A DNA stretch of 58,099 nt from JBJELF01 sp051879015 (GCA_051879015.1 JBJELF010000063.1:1-58099); one strand, 5' to 3'. Positions 26,004 through 35,097 are shown, counted from the stretch's first letter. Translations and numbers: made by a program. The notes: generated from the sequence alone by a model not told the origin.

Positions 26004-27566
26004 TTATTCCTCAAATTCAAATGGCTTAATTTCTCTTACTACATCCATGATGGTGCCGTCTCTTGCTTCAATGATACCTACCACGCGGTCGCCAAATTTT
26101 ACTTTTTCTGGTTCCCCAACGATGGAGTAAGCGATATCGCGCAGCTCTTCGATGGTTTTCAGTGGCACGCAGTCTGCTTCCTGCAGAGCTTGCAGCAGGT
26201 CTGGTCGGAGTGGATTGACAGCTACGCCGTAATCAGTTACAACGATGTCGATACTTTCACCTGGGGTGGTGACGGTGGTCACATCCGTACAAATAGCCGG
26301 GATACGTCCCTGTAGCAGTGGAGCAATGACAATGGTGCATTTGGCTCCAGCAGCAGTGTCGGGGTGTCCGCCTTGAGCGCCAGTGATGATACCGTCAGAG
26401 CCAACTACTACATTGCAGTTAAAGTGGACATCTACTTCCAGTGCGGCCAGAATAACATAATCTAACTTGTTTACGAAGGCACCTTTATTGAAAGGGTTAG
26501 CATATGCACCAGCACTGATGCGGAAATGATTGGGATTGCGGACATTTTTGATGGCATCCAAGTCGAAGTCCTGGGTATCCAACAGACAGCGTACCATACC
26601 ACGATCCAGTAAATCACACATTGGTTTGGTGAGACCACCTACGCCGAAGCCCATTTTGATATTGCGCTCTTCCATAATCTTGGTTAGGGAGATGGTGGAG
26701 GCGATGGAAGCACCGCCTACACCAGTCTGGTAGGAGAAACCATCTTTAAAATAGGGAGTGTTGACTACTACCTGAGTACAGTATTCTGCCATCATCAGTT
26801 TTCTCTGGTCAGTGGTTGGCTTAGCAGCACCAGTTGCAATCTTGGAGGGGTCGCCGATGGCATCAACTACGCAGACATAGTCAACCTTTGACATTGGAAT
26901 ATGTGCTGGATAGTTAGGAAATGGAACCAAACAGTCGGTGATAGCCACTACCTTATCAGCATGATTGCCATCTACATGGGAGTAGGATAATACGCCGCAG
27001 TCAGTTTTTCCGCCGATACCACGACAGTTGCCATAGTCATCGCAGGTTGGTGTGCCGATAAAAGCAATATCAATATGAGTTTCACCTGTTACGATAGCGC
27101 GGACACGGCCGCCGTGGGAGCGCATCGTGGCAAGTCCTTTTAGTTTTCCATGGGAGATGGCCTCACCGATTGCGCCGCGTACACCAGAAGACTCAATATT
27201 GACGATGGTTCCGTCTTCAATCATGGGAACCAGAGGCGCATGAGCCTTGCCGAGGGAACTGGCACAGATGGTAATATTTTTAAAGCCCATCTTATGGATT
27301 TCTTCCATAACCATATTGACTACCAAATCTCCATCGCGGAAATGATGATGGAAGCTGACAGTCATTCCGTCATGGGCATTGCATTTCACCAATGCTTCAT
27401 GAATGGAGGAAACCAACTTGCTGTCTGTATTGTTCATAACAGGAGTGATGGTAGGACCCACTTTCGTAAAAGCTACACCATCTTTATAATGATTGCCCTG
27501 GAATACTTCCTTTCCAGTCATCTCAATAATTTCTTCAGGAATATCTCTGCCTACTGCATTAATCAT
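26004..27566 (-). CDS. citF: Citrate lyase alpha subunit (citrate:acetyl-ACP transferase)
   Basis: The 520-residue protein is full-length CitF, with family segments VGPTITPVMNNTDSKLVSS, TVSFHHHFRDGDLVVN, SSGVRGAIGEAISHG and ITGAQGGHPDTAAGAKCTIV. It transfers the acetyl-ACP thioester to citrate, giving citryl-ACP and acetate, in anaerobic citrate fermentation. It overlaps citE by four bases (ATGA), so citD-citE-citF is one operon. It is the last gene before a shared terminator. Confidence 0.96.
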   Translation of the reverse strand: MINAVGRDIPEEIIEMTGKEVFQGNHYKDGVAFTKVGPTITPVMNNTDSKLVSSIHEALVKCNAHDGMTVSFHHHFRDGDLVVNMVMEEIHKMGFKNITICASSLGKAHAPLVPMIEDGTIVNIESSGVRGAIGEAISHGKLKGLATMRSHGGRVRAIVTGETHIDIAFIGTPTCDDYGNCRGIGGKTDCGVLSYSHVDGNHADKVVAITDCLVPFPNYPAHIPMSKVDYVCVVDAIGDPSKIATGAAKPTTDQRKLMMAEYCTQVVVNTPYFKDGFSYQTGVGGASIASTISLTKIMEERNIKMGFGVGGLTKPMCDLLDRGMVRCLLDTQDFDLDAIKNVRNPNHFRISAGAYANPFNKGAFVNKLDYVILAALEVDVHFNCNVVVGSDGIITGAQGGHPDTAAGAKCTIVIAPLLQGRIPAICTDVTTVTTPGESIDIVVTDYGVAVNPLRPDLLQALQEADCVPLKTIEELRDIAYSIVGEPEKVKFGDRVVGIIEARDGTIMDVVREIKPFEFEE

Positions 27567-28471
27567 TTCACAAGCCCTCCTTTATACACACCAGATGCTT
27601 TCGCCAGCTCGAGAGTGCGCTTTGCACCGTCATAAAATGCAATATCAATCATCTTGCCATCTACAGTGAATACACCGATGCCCTGTGCTTTCTTTGTGTC
27701 GATTTCTCTAACTACTTTTTCTGCAAAAATAATGTCTTTCTGAGTAGGAGTAAAGATTTCGTGGACAATGCTAATCTGGCGTGGGTTGATGATAGATTTT
27801 CCGTCAAATCCCATCAGATGAATGTTTTCTACATCCTTTCGGAAACCTTCCATGTCGTTTAAGTTCGTGTAAACGGTATCAAAGCACTGTACTCCAGCTG
27901 CGCGGGCGGAGATAATCATCTGAGAACGAGCTCCCATCAGTTCAATACCGGTACCGGTGATATGAGTCTGCAAATCCTTGGTATAGTCACCGCCGGAGAG
28001 GGCGATACCAAAGAGGCGTTCCGAGGAACAGCAGATATCATAGGAGCGGATCACTCCGCGAGCTGATTCGATGGCAGCCATAATGAGGACACTGCCCTGA
28101 GGGCGGCCAAACTCTTTCTCGGCAGCAGCTACGGCTTGTTCTACTCGATGTACATCCTGAGGACTTTCCGTTTTTGGAATACGAATGGAGTCACAGCCGC
28201 CAGCCACCGCACAGCGGATATCTTCCTGCCACAGAGAAGTGTCCAGTCCATTGATGCGAACGACACGCTCACAGCCACGATAATTTAATGATTTCAGTGC
28301 ATGATATAAGGAAAATCTTGCCGCATCTTTTTGATTTTCAGCGACGGCATCCTCTAAGTCCAACATAATGGAGTCAGGTTTGTAGATATAAGGGTCCTTG
28401 ATAAGTCCTGGTTTCTGCGCGTTTAAAAACATCATGGTTCGGCGCAGACGTTTCTTATTTGCATTAATCAT
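27563..28471 (-). CDS. citE: Citrate lyase beta subunit (citryl-ACP lyase)
   Basis: The 302-residue protein has the CitE/HpcH TIM-barrel signature, including RTMMFLNAQKPGLIKDP, SIMLDLEDAVAENQKD (metal-binding acidic residues), RINGLDT and MAAIESARGV. It cleaves citryl-ACP to oxaloacetate and acetyl-ACP. The chosen ATG overlaps the citD stop as ATGA and has GGGGAGGTG upstream; a longer form beginning at 28489 would read through that ribosome site. Confidence 0.95.
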   Translation of the reverse strand: MINANKKRLRRTMMFLNAQKPGLIKDPYIYKPDSIMLDLEDAVAENQKDAARFSLYHALKSLNYRGCERVVRINGLDTSLWQEDIRCAVAGGCDSIRIPKTESPQDVHRVEQAVAAAEKEFGRPQGSVLIMAAIESARGVIRSYDICCSSERLFGIALSGGDYTKDLQTHITGTGIELMGARSQMIISARAAGVQCFDTVYTNLNDMEGFRKDVENIHLMGFDGKSIINPRQISIVHEIFTPTQKDIIFAEKVVREIDTKKAQGIGVFTVDGKMIDIAFYDGAKRTLELAKASGVYKGGLVK

Positions 28472-28767
28472 TTGATGGCACCTCCCCATGGCAGATAGTC
28501 AAATTTTTGTACAGAACGGTATACTGCCGCTTCAATGCGAGCTTTGATGGTGCAGTCTAAAGCACCTTTGTCCACAATAGAAATTTTTACATTGTCGACA
28601 CCGAGATTTTTTAAAGTTTCCATAGTTACTCGCTTGATTTGATTGCCATACTGGTTGATGACTGCGCTATCTAATTCAAAATCGATGGTTCCATCCCCAG
28701 CCTCCACAGTCACCATACAGTCACTGGATTCGAGGGTTCCAGCGATAGCAGGTCTAGTAATTTCCAT
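28468..28767 (-). CDS. citD: Citrate lyase gamma subunit (acyl carrier protein)
   Basis: The 99-residue protein begins MEITRPAIAGTLESSDCMV; Ser14 is the site that carries the phosphoribosyl-dephospho-CoA group. It is the acyl carrier of the citrate lyase complex. The first gene of citDEF. The ligase and prosthetic-group genes usually adjoining (citC, citX, citG) are not in the window. AGGAGG lies upstream. Confidence 0.95.
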   Translation of the reverse strand: MEITRPAIAGTLESSDCMVTVEAGDGTIDFELDSAVINQYGNQIKRVTMETLKNLGVDNVKISIVDKGALDCTIKARIEAAVYRSVQKFDYLPWGGAIK

Positions 28768-28799
28768 AACAGATAGCCTCCTTTTTTCTTGTTATAGAA

Positions 28800-28861
28800 A
28801 GTATATGATTCAAACCTTACAGCTGTAAGAGGGCTTACCTTAATATTTGTTAAGATACGGT
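28800..28861 (-). promoter_or_regulatory. citDEF promoter and operator candidate
   Basis: On the minus strand TTACAG, 17 bp, TATACT fits a promoter, with the -35 inside the palindrome CTTACAGCTGTAAG. Upstream is CTTAACAAATATTAAG, a further inverted repeat. Similar CTTAAC and TTACAGC words occur before citMHS, so the neighbouring regulator may bind both. Confidence 0.5.
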
Positions 28862-29410
28862 TTAAAAGAATGTGCTGACTGCACCTTGCAGCAGCCCAAG
28901 GAATGCGGATAAAATAAGAATGGTTGGTACAGACCATTTTCTTTTTTGAATGAGATAGAGTGCCAAAAGACCGATGACAATGGCAGCCCAGTTAGGATGA
29001 TAATTTGTTTTCAGATAATTTTCTGCAGATAATTCGAGGATTGTGGTCATTATCATGGCAATGCAGATCGGCTTTATTACGGAGAGGACATTCGTAAAAA
29101 TGAGATTTCCCTTCATTTTCTGAAAGAAGATGGCGACTAAAAGAGTTAGAGTGTAGGCGGGCATGAGAACACCGGCTACAGCTGCCAGACCGCCGATGAA
29201 TCCTGCTGTCTGTGTGCCTGCAAAAGTGGCGCAGTTGATGCCAAGAGGACCAGGAGTCATTTCCGCAATGGCAATTAAGTTGGACATATCTTCGGCGGTC
29301 ATCCATTGATGGGATTGCATTTCTTCCAAAATGAGAGGAATCATAGACATGCCTCCAAAGCTGGTAAAACCAATTTTTACAAAGGATAAGAATAATTCAA
29401 AAATAATCAT
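28862..29410 (-). CDS. Chromate transporter family protein, half-size (second half)
   Basis: The 182-residue membrane protein has about five helices and the family motifs GFTSFGGMSMIP and IAEMTPGPLGINCATFAG. Full-length ChrA has two such domains; here they are separate genes, the short-chain pair. Its ATG overlaps the preceding gene's stop by four bases, so the pair is translated together and probably forms a heterodimer. The substrate may be an anion other than chromate. Confidence 0.85.
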   Translation of the reverse strand: MIIFELFLSFVKIGFTSFGGMSMIPLILEEMQSHQWMTAEDMSNLIAIAEMTPGPLGINCATFAGTQTAGFIGGLAAVAGVLMPAYTLTLLVAIFFQKMKGNLIFTNVLSVIKPICIAMIMTTILELSAENYLKTNYHPNWAAIVIGLLALYLIQKRKWSVPTILILSAFLGLLQGAVSTFF

Positions 29411-29958
29411 TGTTTCTCAACCCCCATCAAAATAAATGCGAGTACGACACCAGCCAAAATCAGAAGAATGTTGCTGATGCTGGTGAAGGTACAGAGAAGA
29501 AACGCAGTAATCAGAATAAGAATGGCACGTTTTTTGGTAAAGAGTCCCTTGCTCAAAGAGTAGGCAGCACTGGCCATAATGGGTACTACTGCGCTGCGTA
29601 CCCCTTTTAATAAATAGTCACACCATTGATTTTCTTTTAATGAGTCGTAAAGGAAAGTAATGATGGTCAAAATGAGAATGGCAGGACAGGCAATGCCCAA
29701 AACAGAGCAGAGTCCTCCAAACCATCCCGCTACGGAGTAACCAAAAATCATGCTGATATTGGTAATCATGATGCCTGGCACAGATTTGCCAAGAGCAGTC
29801 ATATCGAGCAGCTCCTCCTTGGTAATCCAATGTTTTTTGTCTACAAATTCCTGTTCCATCTGGGCAAGGATGCTCCAACCACCTCCGAAGGTAAAACATC
29901 CAATCTTAAAAAAGAAAGCAAACAGAAGCAGGCTTTTTTTTAAATTTTCTTTTTTCAT
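29407..29958 (-). CDS. Chromate transporter family protein, half-size (first half)
   Basis: The 183-residue membrane protein shows IGCFTFGGGWSILAQMEQEFV and LGKSVPGIMITNISM, the signature of the first ChrA-type domain. It is the promoter-proximal member of the pair. It diverges from a LysR gene, whose product is a plausible regulator of the pair. Confidence 0.85.
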   Translation of the reverse strand: MKKENLKKSLLLFAFFFKIGCFTFGGGWSILAQMEQEFVDKKHWITKEELLDMTALGKSVPGIMITNISMIFGYSVAGWFGGLCSVLGIACPAILILTIITFLYDSLKENQWCDYLLKGVRSAVVPIMASAAYSLSKGLFTKKRAILILITAFLLCTFTSISNILLILAGVVLAFILMGVEKQ

Positions 29959-30009
29959 TATGAAAATCTCCTTCTTATTATATTTATCTCAGTTATCATA
30001 GCATTGATG

Positions 30010-30061
30010 TTGACATTTGTATAATATATATTTTATAATCAAAAATATAGTTTAAAACTAT
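30010..30061 (+). promoter_or_regulatory. LysR promoter and LysR-type box
   Basis: TTGACA (30010-30015), 18 bp, TATAAT (30034-30039) reads toward the LysR gene. The palindrome ATAGTTTAAAACTAT (30047-30061) fits the T-N11-A LysR box. It lies between the divergent chromate-type and LysR genes, so it may control both. Confidence 0.65.
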
Positions 30062-30087
30062 CAAATGGAGTCAAAACGGAGAAGAAA

Positions 30088-31083
30088 ATGAACTGGAATC
30101 AAATTCAATATGTGATTACTGTGGCAGAGGAGAAGAATATTACGAGGGCTGCAGAAAAGTTGTATATTTCTCAGCCATCGCTGTCTCTGAGTATTCAGTC
30201 GCTAGAAAGAGAGTTAAATACGTCACTGTTTTTCCGCAGCAAAGGAGAAATTCAGTTGACTCATGCGGGAGAATTATTTTTGGAATGGGCTCAGCTGACA
30301 GTTCATTCCCATCAGCAATTGTTGAAGAAACTCAATGATTTGGCAAAAAATCAATATCAACCGATTCAAATTGGCATCAGCCCTCATCGCAGTACTTTGC
30401 TGCTGCCGCCTATTTTAGAAAAATTTTATGAGAAATATCCAGAAACTCAGGTACTGGTGGTAGAAAAGCCCACCTATTTACTGAAAGAACTCTTGAAGAA
30501 GAATCAGATTGATTTTATGATTGATGTGCCTCATTCGGATACAGTGAATTTCAAGAGTGAGCTGCTTTTGGAAGAAAAATTGATGTTGGCGGTGCCAAAA
30601 TCTTTTACAGAAAAATTGTGTCAGATTGGCTCAGATTTTGCGGAGAAAAGATGCAATGAGGAAATGTCCCAGTTCTATGAAGAAAAAATAGCGTTGGACG
30701 CTATGGAAAATACCATATCGCTGTCACAGACTTGTTCGCTTCCATACATTATGCTCTCAGCGGATCATATTCTTGGGCGAATGAGTCGAACCATCTGTGA
30801 GTCAGATTGTTTTTATCCCGATATTCGTATGACAGTTTCCAATGTTGAGACTGCCTTAGTGCTGGTGAGCAGTCAGCTGGGGATTACCTTTGTTCCAGAG
30901 ATTTTTGCAAGACAGGGACGTTATAAGGAACAGGTCTGTTATTACAATATTAAGGGATTTCATGATACACGGCAGATTTGTATTGTGCTTAATCGAAATC
31001 ATTATCAATCTCAGCAGGCAGAGCAGCTGATTGAGCTTTTTAAAGAGATGACCCCGCAGATTTATGGATATAGGATGCAGTAA
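30088..31083 (+). CDS. LysR family transcriptional regulator
   Basis: The 331-residue protein has the LysR winged-helix (about 1-62; ITRAAEKLYISQPSLSLSIQSLE) and a periplasmic-binding-type effector domain (about 90-300). It is divergent from the half-size chromate-type transporter pair, the classic arrangement for LysR regulation, with a T-N11-A palindrome between. The effector is unknown. GGAGAAG precedes the ATG. Confidence 0.9.
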   Translation: MNWNQIQYVITVAEEKNITRAAEKLYISQPSLSLSIQSLERELNTSLFFRSKGEIQLTHAGELFLEWAQLTVHSHQQLLKKLNDLAKNQYQPIQIGISPHRSTLLLPPILEKFYEKYPETQVLVVEKPTYLLKELLKKNQIDFMIDVPHSDTVNFKSELLLEEKLMLAVPKSFTEKLCQIGSDFAEKRCNEEMSQFYEEKIALDAMENTISLSQTCSLPYIMLSADHILGRMSRTICESDCFYPDIRMTVSNVETALVLVSSQLGITFVPEIFARQGRYKEQVCYYNIKGFHDTRQICIVLNRNHYQSQQAEQLIELFKEMTPQIYGYRMQ

Positions 31084-31105
31084 AAAATAGGTATCCAGCA
31101 TAAGG

Positions 31106-31134
31106 TTGCCATTTGTTTTTAGCTGTGTTACAAT
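31106..31134 (+). promoter_or_regulatory. Promoter of the metal-chelate ABC transporter
   Basis: TTGCCA (31106-31111), 17 bp, TACAAT (31129-31134). The leader holds a CCCAC/GTGGG hairpin (about 31150-31168) and then the short repeat at 31175. Confidence 0.7.
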
Positions 31135-31174
31135 TCTAAGGTGGGAAAGCCCACGGTTTTCACTGTGGGAGGAG

Positions 31175-31215
31175 TTGGTGGGTTAAAATGTCATACATTT
31201 TGACTTTGGTATCAT
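31175..31215. repeat. Dispersed element, minimal copy (copy 3)
   Basis: GGGTTAAAATGTCATACATTTTGAC followed by TTTGGTATCAT; it keeps only terminal-repeat sequence around an AAAATG/CATTTT stem. It is in the 5' UTR of the ABC substrate-binding gene. Confidence 0.6.
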
Positions 31216-31243
31216 GAAATTATGATTAGAAAGAGAGTATTCT

Positions 31244-32464
31244 GTGAAACGATATAATTATTATGTGATGTTAGCTGCTGCAATGCTGCCTGCTCTGTGG
31301 GGTTGTGGCAGAGTGTCCGAACAATCGGAAGTGACGTCTGCTGTGGAGAGTACAGTTGGGAGTGAAAATGATTCTGGTTCGTGGAAAGAGCAATTTGGCA
31401 TATTGCAGTCCGATGAGGTAGAGGAGTCGGAGCGTTTGGTGTACAAGGCTTCGATGGAGCTGCAGTATGCCCAAGAATTTCAGGTCGATTACTATGAGGG
31501 AGATTATACTTTGATGAGTACATCCGATGGAGTTCGCTTTTTCATTGTTCCTCAAGGAGCAAAAATTCCGAAAGGACTGGCGGAGGATGTAGTGGTAGTG
31601 AAGCAGCCTGTAGAAAATATTTATTTGGCGGCAACGGCGGCTATGGGATTGTTTGATGCCCTTGATTCTTTGGATGTAATTGCCCTGTCTTCCTTGAAAG
31701 CAGAAAGTTGGTATGTTGCGGGTGCAAGGCAGGCAATGGAAGAAGGGCGTATTCTGTATGGAGGCAAATACAATGAGCCTGACTATGAGAGTATTTTGAA
31801 CAAGGGCTGTAAGTTAGCTGTGGAGTCCACTATGATTTATCATGTGCCGGAAGTGAAAGAAAAACTGGAAGAATTGGGAATTTCCGTGATGGTGGATAAG
31901 TCCAGTTATGAGACTCATCCGTTGGGGCGTACCGAGTGGATTAAATTTTATGCAGTGTTGGTGGACAAGGAAGAGGAGGCGGCCGCACTCTTTCAGAATC
32001 AGGTAGATATGATGAATGAGGCAGCCAGTGGGGAAGACACTGGAAAGACTGTGGCATTTTTTTCTATAAGTGAAGGTGGGTATGCCATTGCTCGCCGAAG
32101 CGGTGATTATGTGACGAAAATGATTGAATTGGCAGGTGGAAGCTATATTTTCAAGGATTTGGGCGAGGATAATCAGGCTACAGGTACGGTGTTTTTGGAG
32201 ATGGAGCAGTTCTATGCCACAGCTAAGGATGCGGATATTATCATTTATAATGGAAGCTTGGACGGAGGACTTACTTCTGTGGAGGAGTTGATTGCACAGA
32301 ATCCGCTTTTAGCAGAGTTTAAAGCCGTCAAGGAAGGCAATGTATGGAGTACAGGAAAAAATCTATTTCAGGAGAATACCGATTTAGGTCAGGCTGTGCT
32401 GGAGCTTCACCAAATTTTTGATGGTCAGGCTGAGAAGCTAGAATTTTTTACAAAGTTAGAGTAG
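31244..32464 (+). CDS. ABC transporter substrate-binding lipoprotein (cobalamin/iron-chelate type)
   Basis: The 406-residue protein starts at GTG with a lipoprotein signal (lipobox LWGC, Cys near 21). Its remaining sequence matches the BtuF/FhuD type with a single helical backbone: NIYLAATAAMGLFDALDSLDVIA and LGRTEWIKFYAVLVDKEEEA. It is followed by the permease and ATPase, completing an importer. The ligand could be cobalamin, heme or a siderophore; the riboswitch-controlled CbiK-NEAT genes 17 kb away make a tetrapyrrole plausible, but that is inference. No riboswitch was seen in this leader. Confidence 0.85.
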   Translation: MKRYNYYVMLAAAMLPALWGCGRVSEQSEVTSAVESTVGSENDSGSWKEQFGILQSDEVEESERLVYKASMELQYAQEFQVDYYEGDYTLMSTSDGVRFFIVPQGAKIPKGLAEDVVVVKQPVENIYLAATAAMGLFDALDSLDVIALSSLKAESWYVAGARQAMEEGRILYGGKYNEPDYESILNKGCKLAVESTMIYHVPEVKEKLEELGISVMVDKSSYETHPLGRTEWIKFYAVLVDKEEEAAALFQNQVDMMNEAASGEDTGKTVAFFSISEGGYAIARRSGDYVTKMIELAGGSYIFKDLGEDNQATGTVFLEMEQFYATAKDADIIIYNGSLDGGLTSVEELIAQNPLLAEFKAVKEGNVWSTGKNLFQENTDLGQAVLELHQIFDGQAEKLEFFTKLE

Positions 32465-32486
32465 TAAAAAAATTAGGGTGGATTCA

Positions 32487-33500
32487 ATGAAGCAAAATAA
32501 AGTAAGGCGATATGGCATTGTAATTGGTGTGTTGGTTCTAATTTTACTTGGGTTTGTCGTGTTGAATATTCGTATCGGCAGCGTAGAAATCCCGTTGCAG
32601 GAGATGGGAGCAATTTTATTAAAAAAAGAGAGTGTAAATGATAATTACTATGATATTGTCTGGAAAATTCGTTTGCCTCGTCTGTTGGCAGCCTTGTTTT
32701 TGGGCGGAGCATTGGCTCTTTCTGGATTTTTACTGCAGACCTTTTTTCATAATCCTATCGCAGGTCCTTATGTACTGGGAATTTCCTCAGGAGCAAAGCT
32801 TGTGGTGGCATTGGTGATGGTCTTTTCCATGGAGCAGGCCTACAAGCTCAGCTCTGGTGTGATGATTGGCGCTGCATTTGTTGGTTCTTTGATTTCAATG
32901 GGATTTGTCCTTTTGATGGCAAGAAAAGTGGAGCGAATGTCCATGTTGATTGTCAGTGGTGTGATGATTGGCTATATCTCATCGGCTATCACTGATTTTG
33001 TGGTGACTTTTGCTGATGACTCTAATATTGTCAATTTGCATAACTGGTCAAAGGGAAGTTTTTCTGGAACTTCATGGAGTGATGTGCAGGTTATTGTGAT
33101 TTTTGTGGTGGCAGTGAGTCTGTGTGTTTTTTTGATGGCAAAGCCAATCGGAGCTTATCAGCTTGGTGAAGTATATGCACAAAATATGGGAGTGAATATT
33201 CGCAGGTTCCGAATTTTGCTGGTGCTTTTCTCAAGTTTACTGTCTGCATGTGTCACTGCTTTTGCAGGTCCGATTTCCTTTGTAGGCATTGCGGTACCAC
33301 ATCTAGTCAAGCGATTTTTAAATACATCCAACCCGATTTTAGTGATACCTGTCAGTTTTTTGGGCGGAGCAATTTTTTGTCTGGGATGTGATTTGATTGC
33401 CAGAACTGCTTTTGCACCCACTGATCTGAGCATCAGTTCGGTGACTGCATTGTTTGGAGCTCCTGTTGTATTAGTGATTATGGTAAATAAAAGAAAGTAA
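32487..33500 (+). CDS. ABC transporter permease (BtuC/FecCD family)
   Basis: The protein (about 337 residues) is an all-helical membrane protein with about nine to ten segments. FecCD features include RLPRLLAALFLGGALALSG, GPYVLGISSGAK and FAGPISFVGIAVPHLVKR near the ATPase-contacting loop. It forms the channel of the importer with the neighbouring lipoprotein and ATPase. A GTG at 32478 is in frame; the ATG with AGGGTGG just upstream is preferred. Thirteen to 22 bp separate it from the SBP gene. Confidence 0.9.
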   Translation: MKQNKVRRYGIVIGVLVLILLGFVVLNIRIGSVEIPLQEMGAILLKKESVNDNYYDIVWKIRLPRLLAALFLGGALALSGFLLQTFFHNPIAGPYVLGISSGAKLVVALVMVFSMEQAYKLSSGVMIGAAFVGSLISMGFVLLMARKVERMSMLIVSGVMIGYISSAITDFVVTFADDSNIVNLHNWSKGSFSGTSWSDVQVIVIFVVAVSLCVFLMAKPIGAYQLGEVYAQNMGVNIRRFRILLVLFSSLLSACVTAFAGPISFVGIAVPHLVKRFLNTSNPILVIPVSFLGGAIFCLGCDLIARTAFAPTDLSISSVTALFGAPVVLVIMVNKRK

Positions 33501-33530
33501 GGAATTTAAAAGAGCAATAAGTGATGTCAT

Positions 33531-34622
33531 ATGCAAGAAAAAAGAGATAATTATTTTTATACACAGGATTTGAGCGTGGGATATCAGAAAAATCCCTTAA
33601 TTGAAGGAATCAATTTTGTCTTGAATCGAGGAGAGATTTTAGTCTTGATTGGACCAAATGGTTCTGGAAAATCTACTATTTTAAAAAGTATTACAAACTA
33701 CCTAAAGCCAGTTCGAGGAGTGGCTTATTTAGATAAGCAGATTGTGCAGCGTATGAGCAATTTGGAGTTTGCAAAAAAGACAGCAATTGTGTTCACAGAG
33801 AGGTTGAAGACAGAGCTGCTGACCTGCGAGGATGTGGTGTCGGCAGGTCGCTATCCTTACACAGGTAGTCTGGGCATTTTATCTAGACAAGACCGAAAAA
33901 AAGTGCAGGAAGCCATGGAGCTGGTCAAAATTTGGGAGCTGCGTGACCGAGATTTTACAAAAATCAGTGACGGACAAAGGCAGCGTGTGTTGTTGGCAAG
34001 GGCGATTTGTCAGGAGCCAGAGATGATTGTGCTGGATGAGCCGACATCTTTTTTGGATATTCGATATCAGTTGGAATTGCTGGAAATTTTGCGAAAGCTG
34101 GCAAAAGAACAGCACATGGCAATCCTTCTCTCTCTCCATGAGCTGGATATGGCTCAGAAGGTGGCAGACTATGTGCTCTGTGTCAAGGGAAAAGAAATTT
34201 TTCGGTTCGGAAAGCCGGAGGAAGTTTTTCAGGAAGATGTCATTCGCACTCTGTATAATCTAGACGAAGGATGCTACAATCCTCTCTTTGGCAATTTGGA
34301 GATGGCACGAGTGATGGGGAGGCCGCAGGTATTTGTGATTGCAGGAGGCGGTACAGGAATTACCACATATCGCAGACTTCAAAAGGAGAAAATCCCTTTT
34401 GCAACGGGAGTACTTCATGAAAATGATGTGGATTATCAGGTGGCAAAGGCGCTGGCAGTGGAGGTTATTTCGGAATGTAGTTTTGAAAAAATTTCGGAAG
34501 AAAAATTTCAAAAAGCAAAGAAAGTGATGCTAGAGTGTGACCGAGTTATTAACTGTCTGGAAGGATATGGGGCTATGAACCAGCGAAACAAAGATTTGTG
34601 GGATATCGTCAGTAAGCGGTAA
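33531..34622 (+). CDS. ABC transporter ATPase with a C-terminal extension
   Basis: The 363-residue protein has a full ABC ATPase domain (about 1-250): GPNGSGKST (near 43), ISDGQRQRVLLARAI as the signature and IVLDEPTSFLD. It drives the BtuFCD/FhuBCD-type importer. Beyond this is an extension of about 100 residues (MGRPQVFVIAGGGTGI, HENDVDYQVAKALAVEVI) with an NTP-binding-like Gly-rich motif that standard BtuD and FhuC lack. Its role is unknown. The gene ends in a terminator-like repeat. Confidence 0.87.
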   Translation: MQEKRDNYFYTQDLSVGYQKNPLIEGINFVLNRGEILVLIGPNGSGKSTILKSITNYLKPVRGVAYLDKQIVQRMSNLEFAKKTAIVFTERLKTELLTCEDVVSAGRYPYTGSLGILSRQDRKKVQEAMELVKIWELRDRDFTKISDGQRQRVLLARAICQEPEMIVLDEPTSFLDIRYQLELLEILRKLAKEQHMAILLSLHELDMAQKVADYVLCVKGKEIFRFGKPEEVFQEDVIRTLYNLDEGCYNPLFGNLEMARVMGRPQVFVIAGGGTGITTYRRLQKEKIPFATGVLHENDVDYQVAKALAVEVISECSFEKISEEKFQKAKKVMLECDRVINCLEGYGAMNQRNKDLWDIVSKR

Positions 34623-34667
34623 GTAACATGAGGGTAAAGTATTTTTTAATTTTAACACTTATATAAG

Positions 34668-34733
34668 TGAACGACCCACCACCTAATACCCAAAGGGCAG
34701 AGGCGACAGAGGGTCTTCTGGCGGGTTTTTATA
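34668..34733 (+). terminator. Hairpin after the ABC ATPase with short repeat R2 (copy 3)
   Basis: ACCCACCA (34674-34681) pairs with TGGCGGGT (34719-34726, one A-C mismatch), followed by TTTTT. Inside, CTAATACCCAAAGGGCA (34683-34699) repeats the core found at 21266 and 42147. Confidence 0.6.
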
Positions 34734-34752
34734 AAAAATGGAGGAAAAGAAA

Positions 34753-35097
34753 ATGAAGTTAAAAGTGGAAAATGGTACATTAGTGTGGAAGAAGTTTTTT
34801 CAGGAGCAGCGTCTTTCGCTGGCGGATGTCGAGTGGGCTTATCTGCAGCAAGAGTCAGTGACGATGAAGCTGTGCTGTGGGCGCGGTGAAGCTATTATTG
34901 GCAGATTGATTGTGGTTAAGAAAGATGGAGAAAAGGAAGTTTTTCAGTATGAGGGGCTGGAGAAACCCAAGGCGCTGCTGGAACAAATTCATCAGGCAAA
35001 TGACCAGATTGCAATTGGATATACTTCAGAAAATAAAGCAAGATTTGGTATTGTGGATGATGGCGCGGCAGGTCAGAGCGCTTCTCGAAAAGGATAA
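34753..35097 (+). CDS. Small hypothetical protein (114 aa)
   Basis: About 114 residues, soluble, starting MKLKVENGTLVWKKF. It has beta-strand-rich charged segments and CCGRGE near residue 45. Function unrecognised. The start at 34753 follows a clear GGAGG; an ATG 15 bases upstream is weaker. It lies 130 bp after the ABC importer and before a strong terminator, so it may be transcribed with or just after the importer. Confidence 0.6.
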   Translation: MKLKVENGTLVWKKFFQEQRLSLADVEWAYLQQESVTMKLCCGRGEAIIGRLIVVKKDGEKEVFQYEGLEKPKALLEQIHQANDQIAIGYTSENKARFGIVDDGAAGQSASRKG

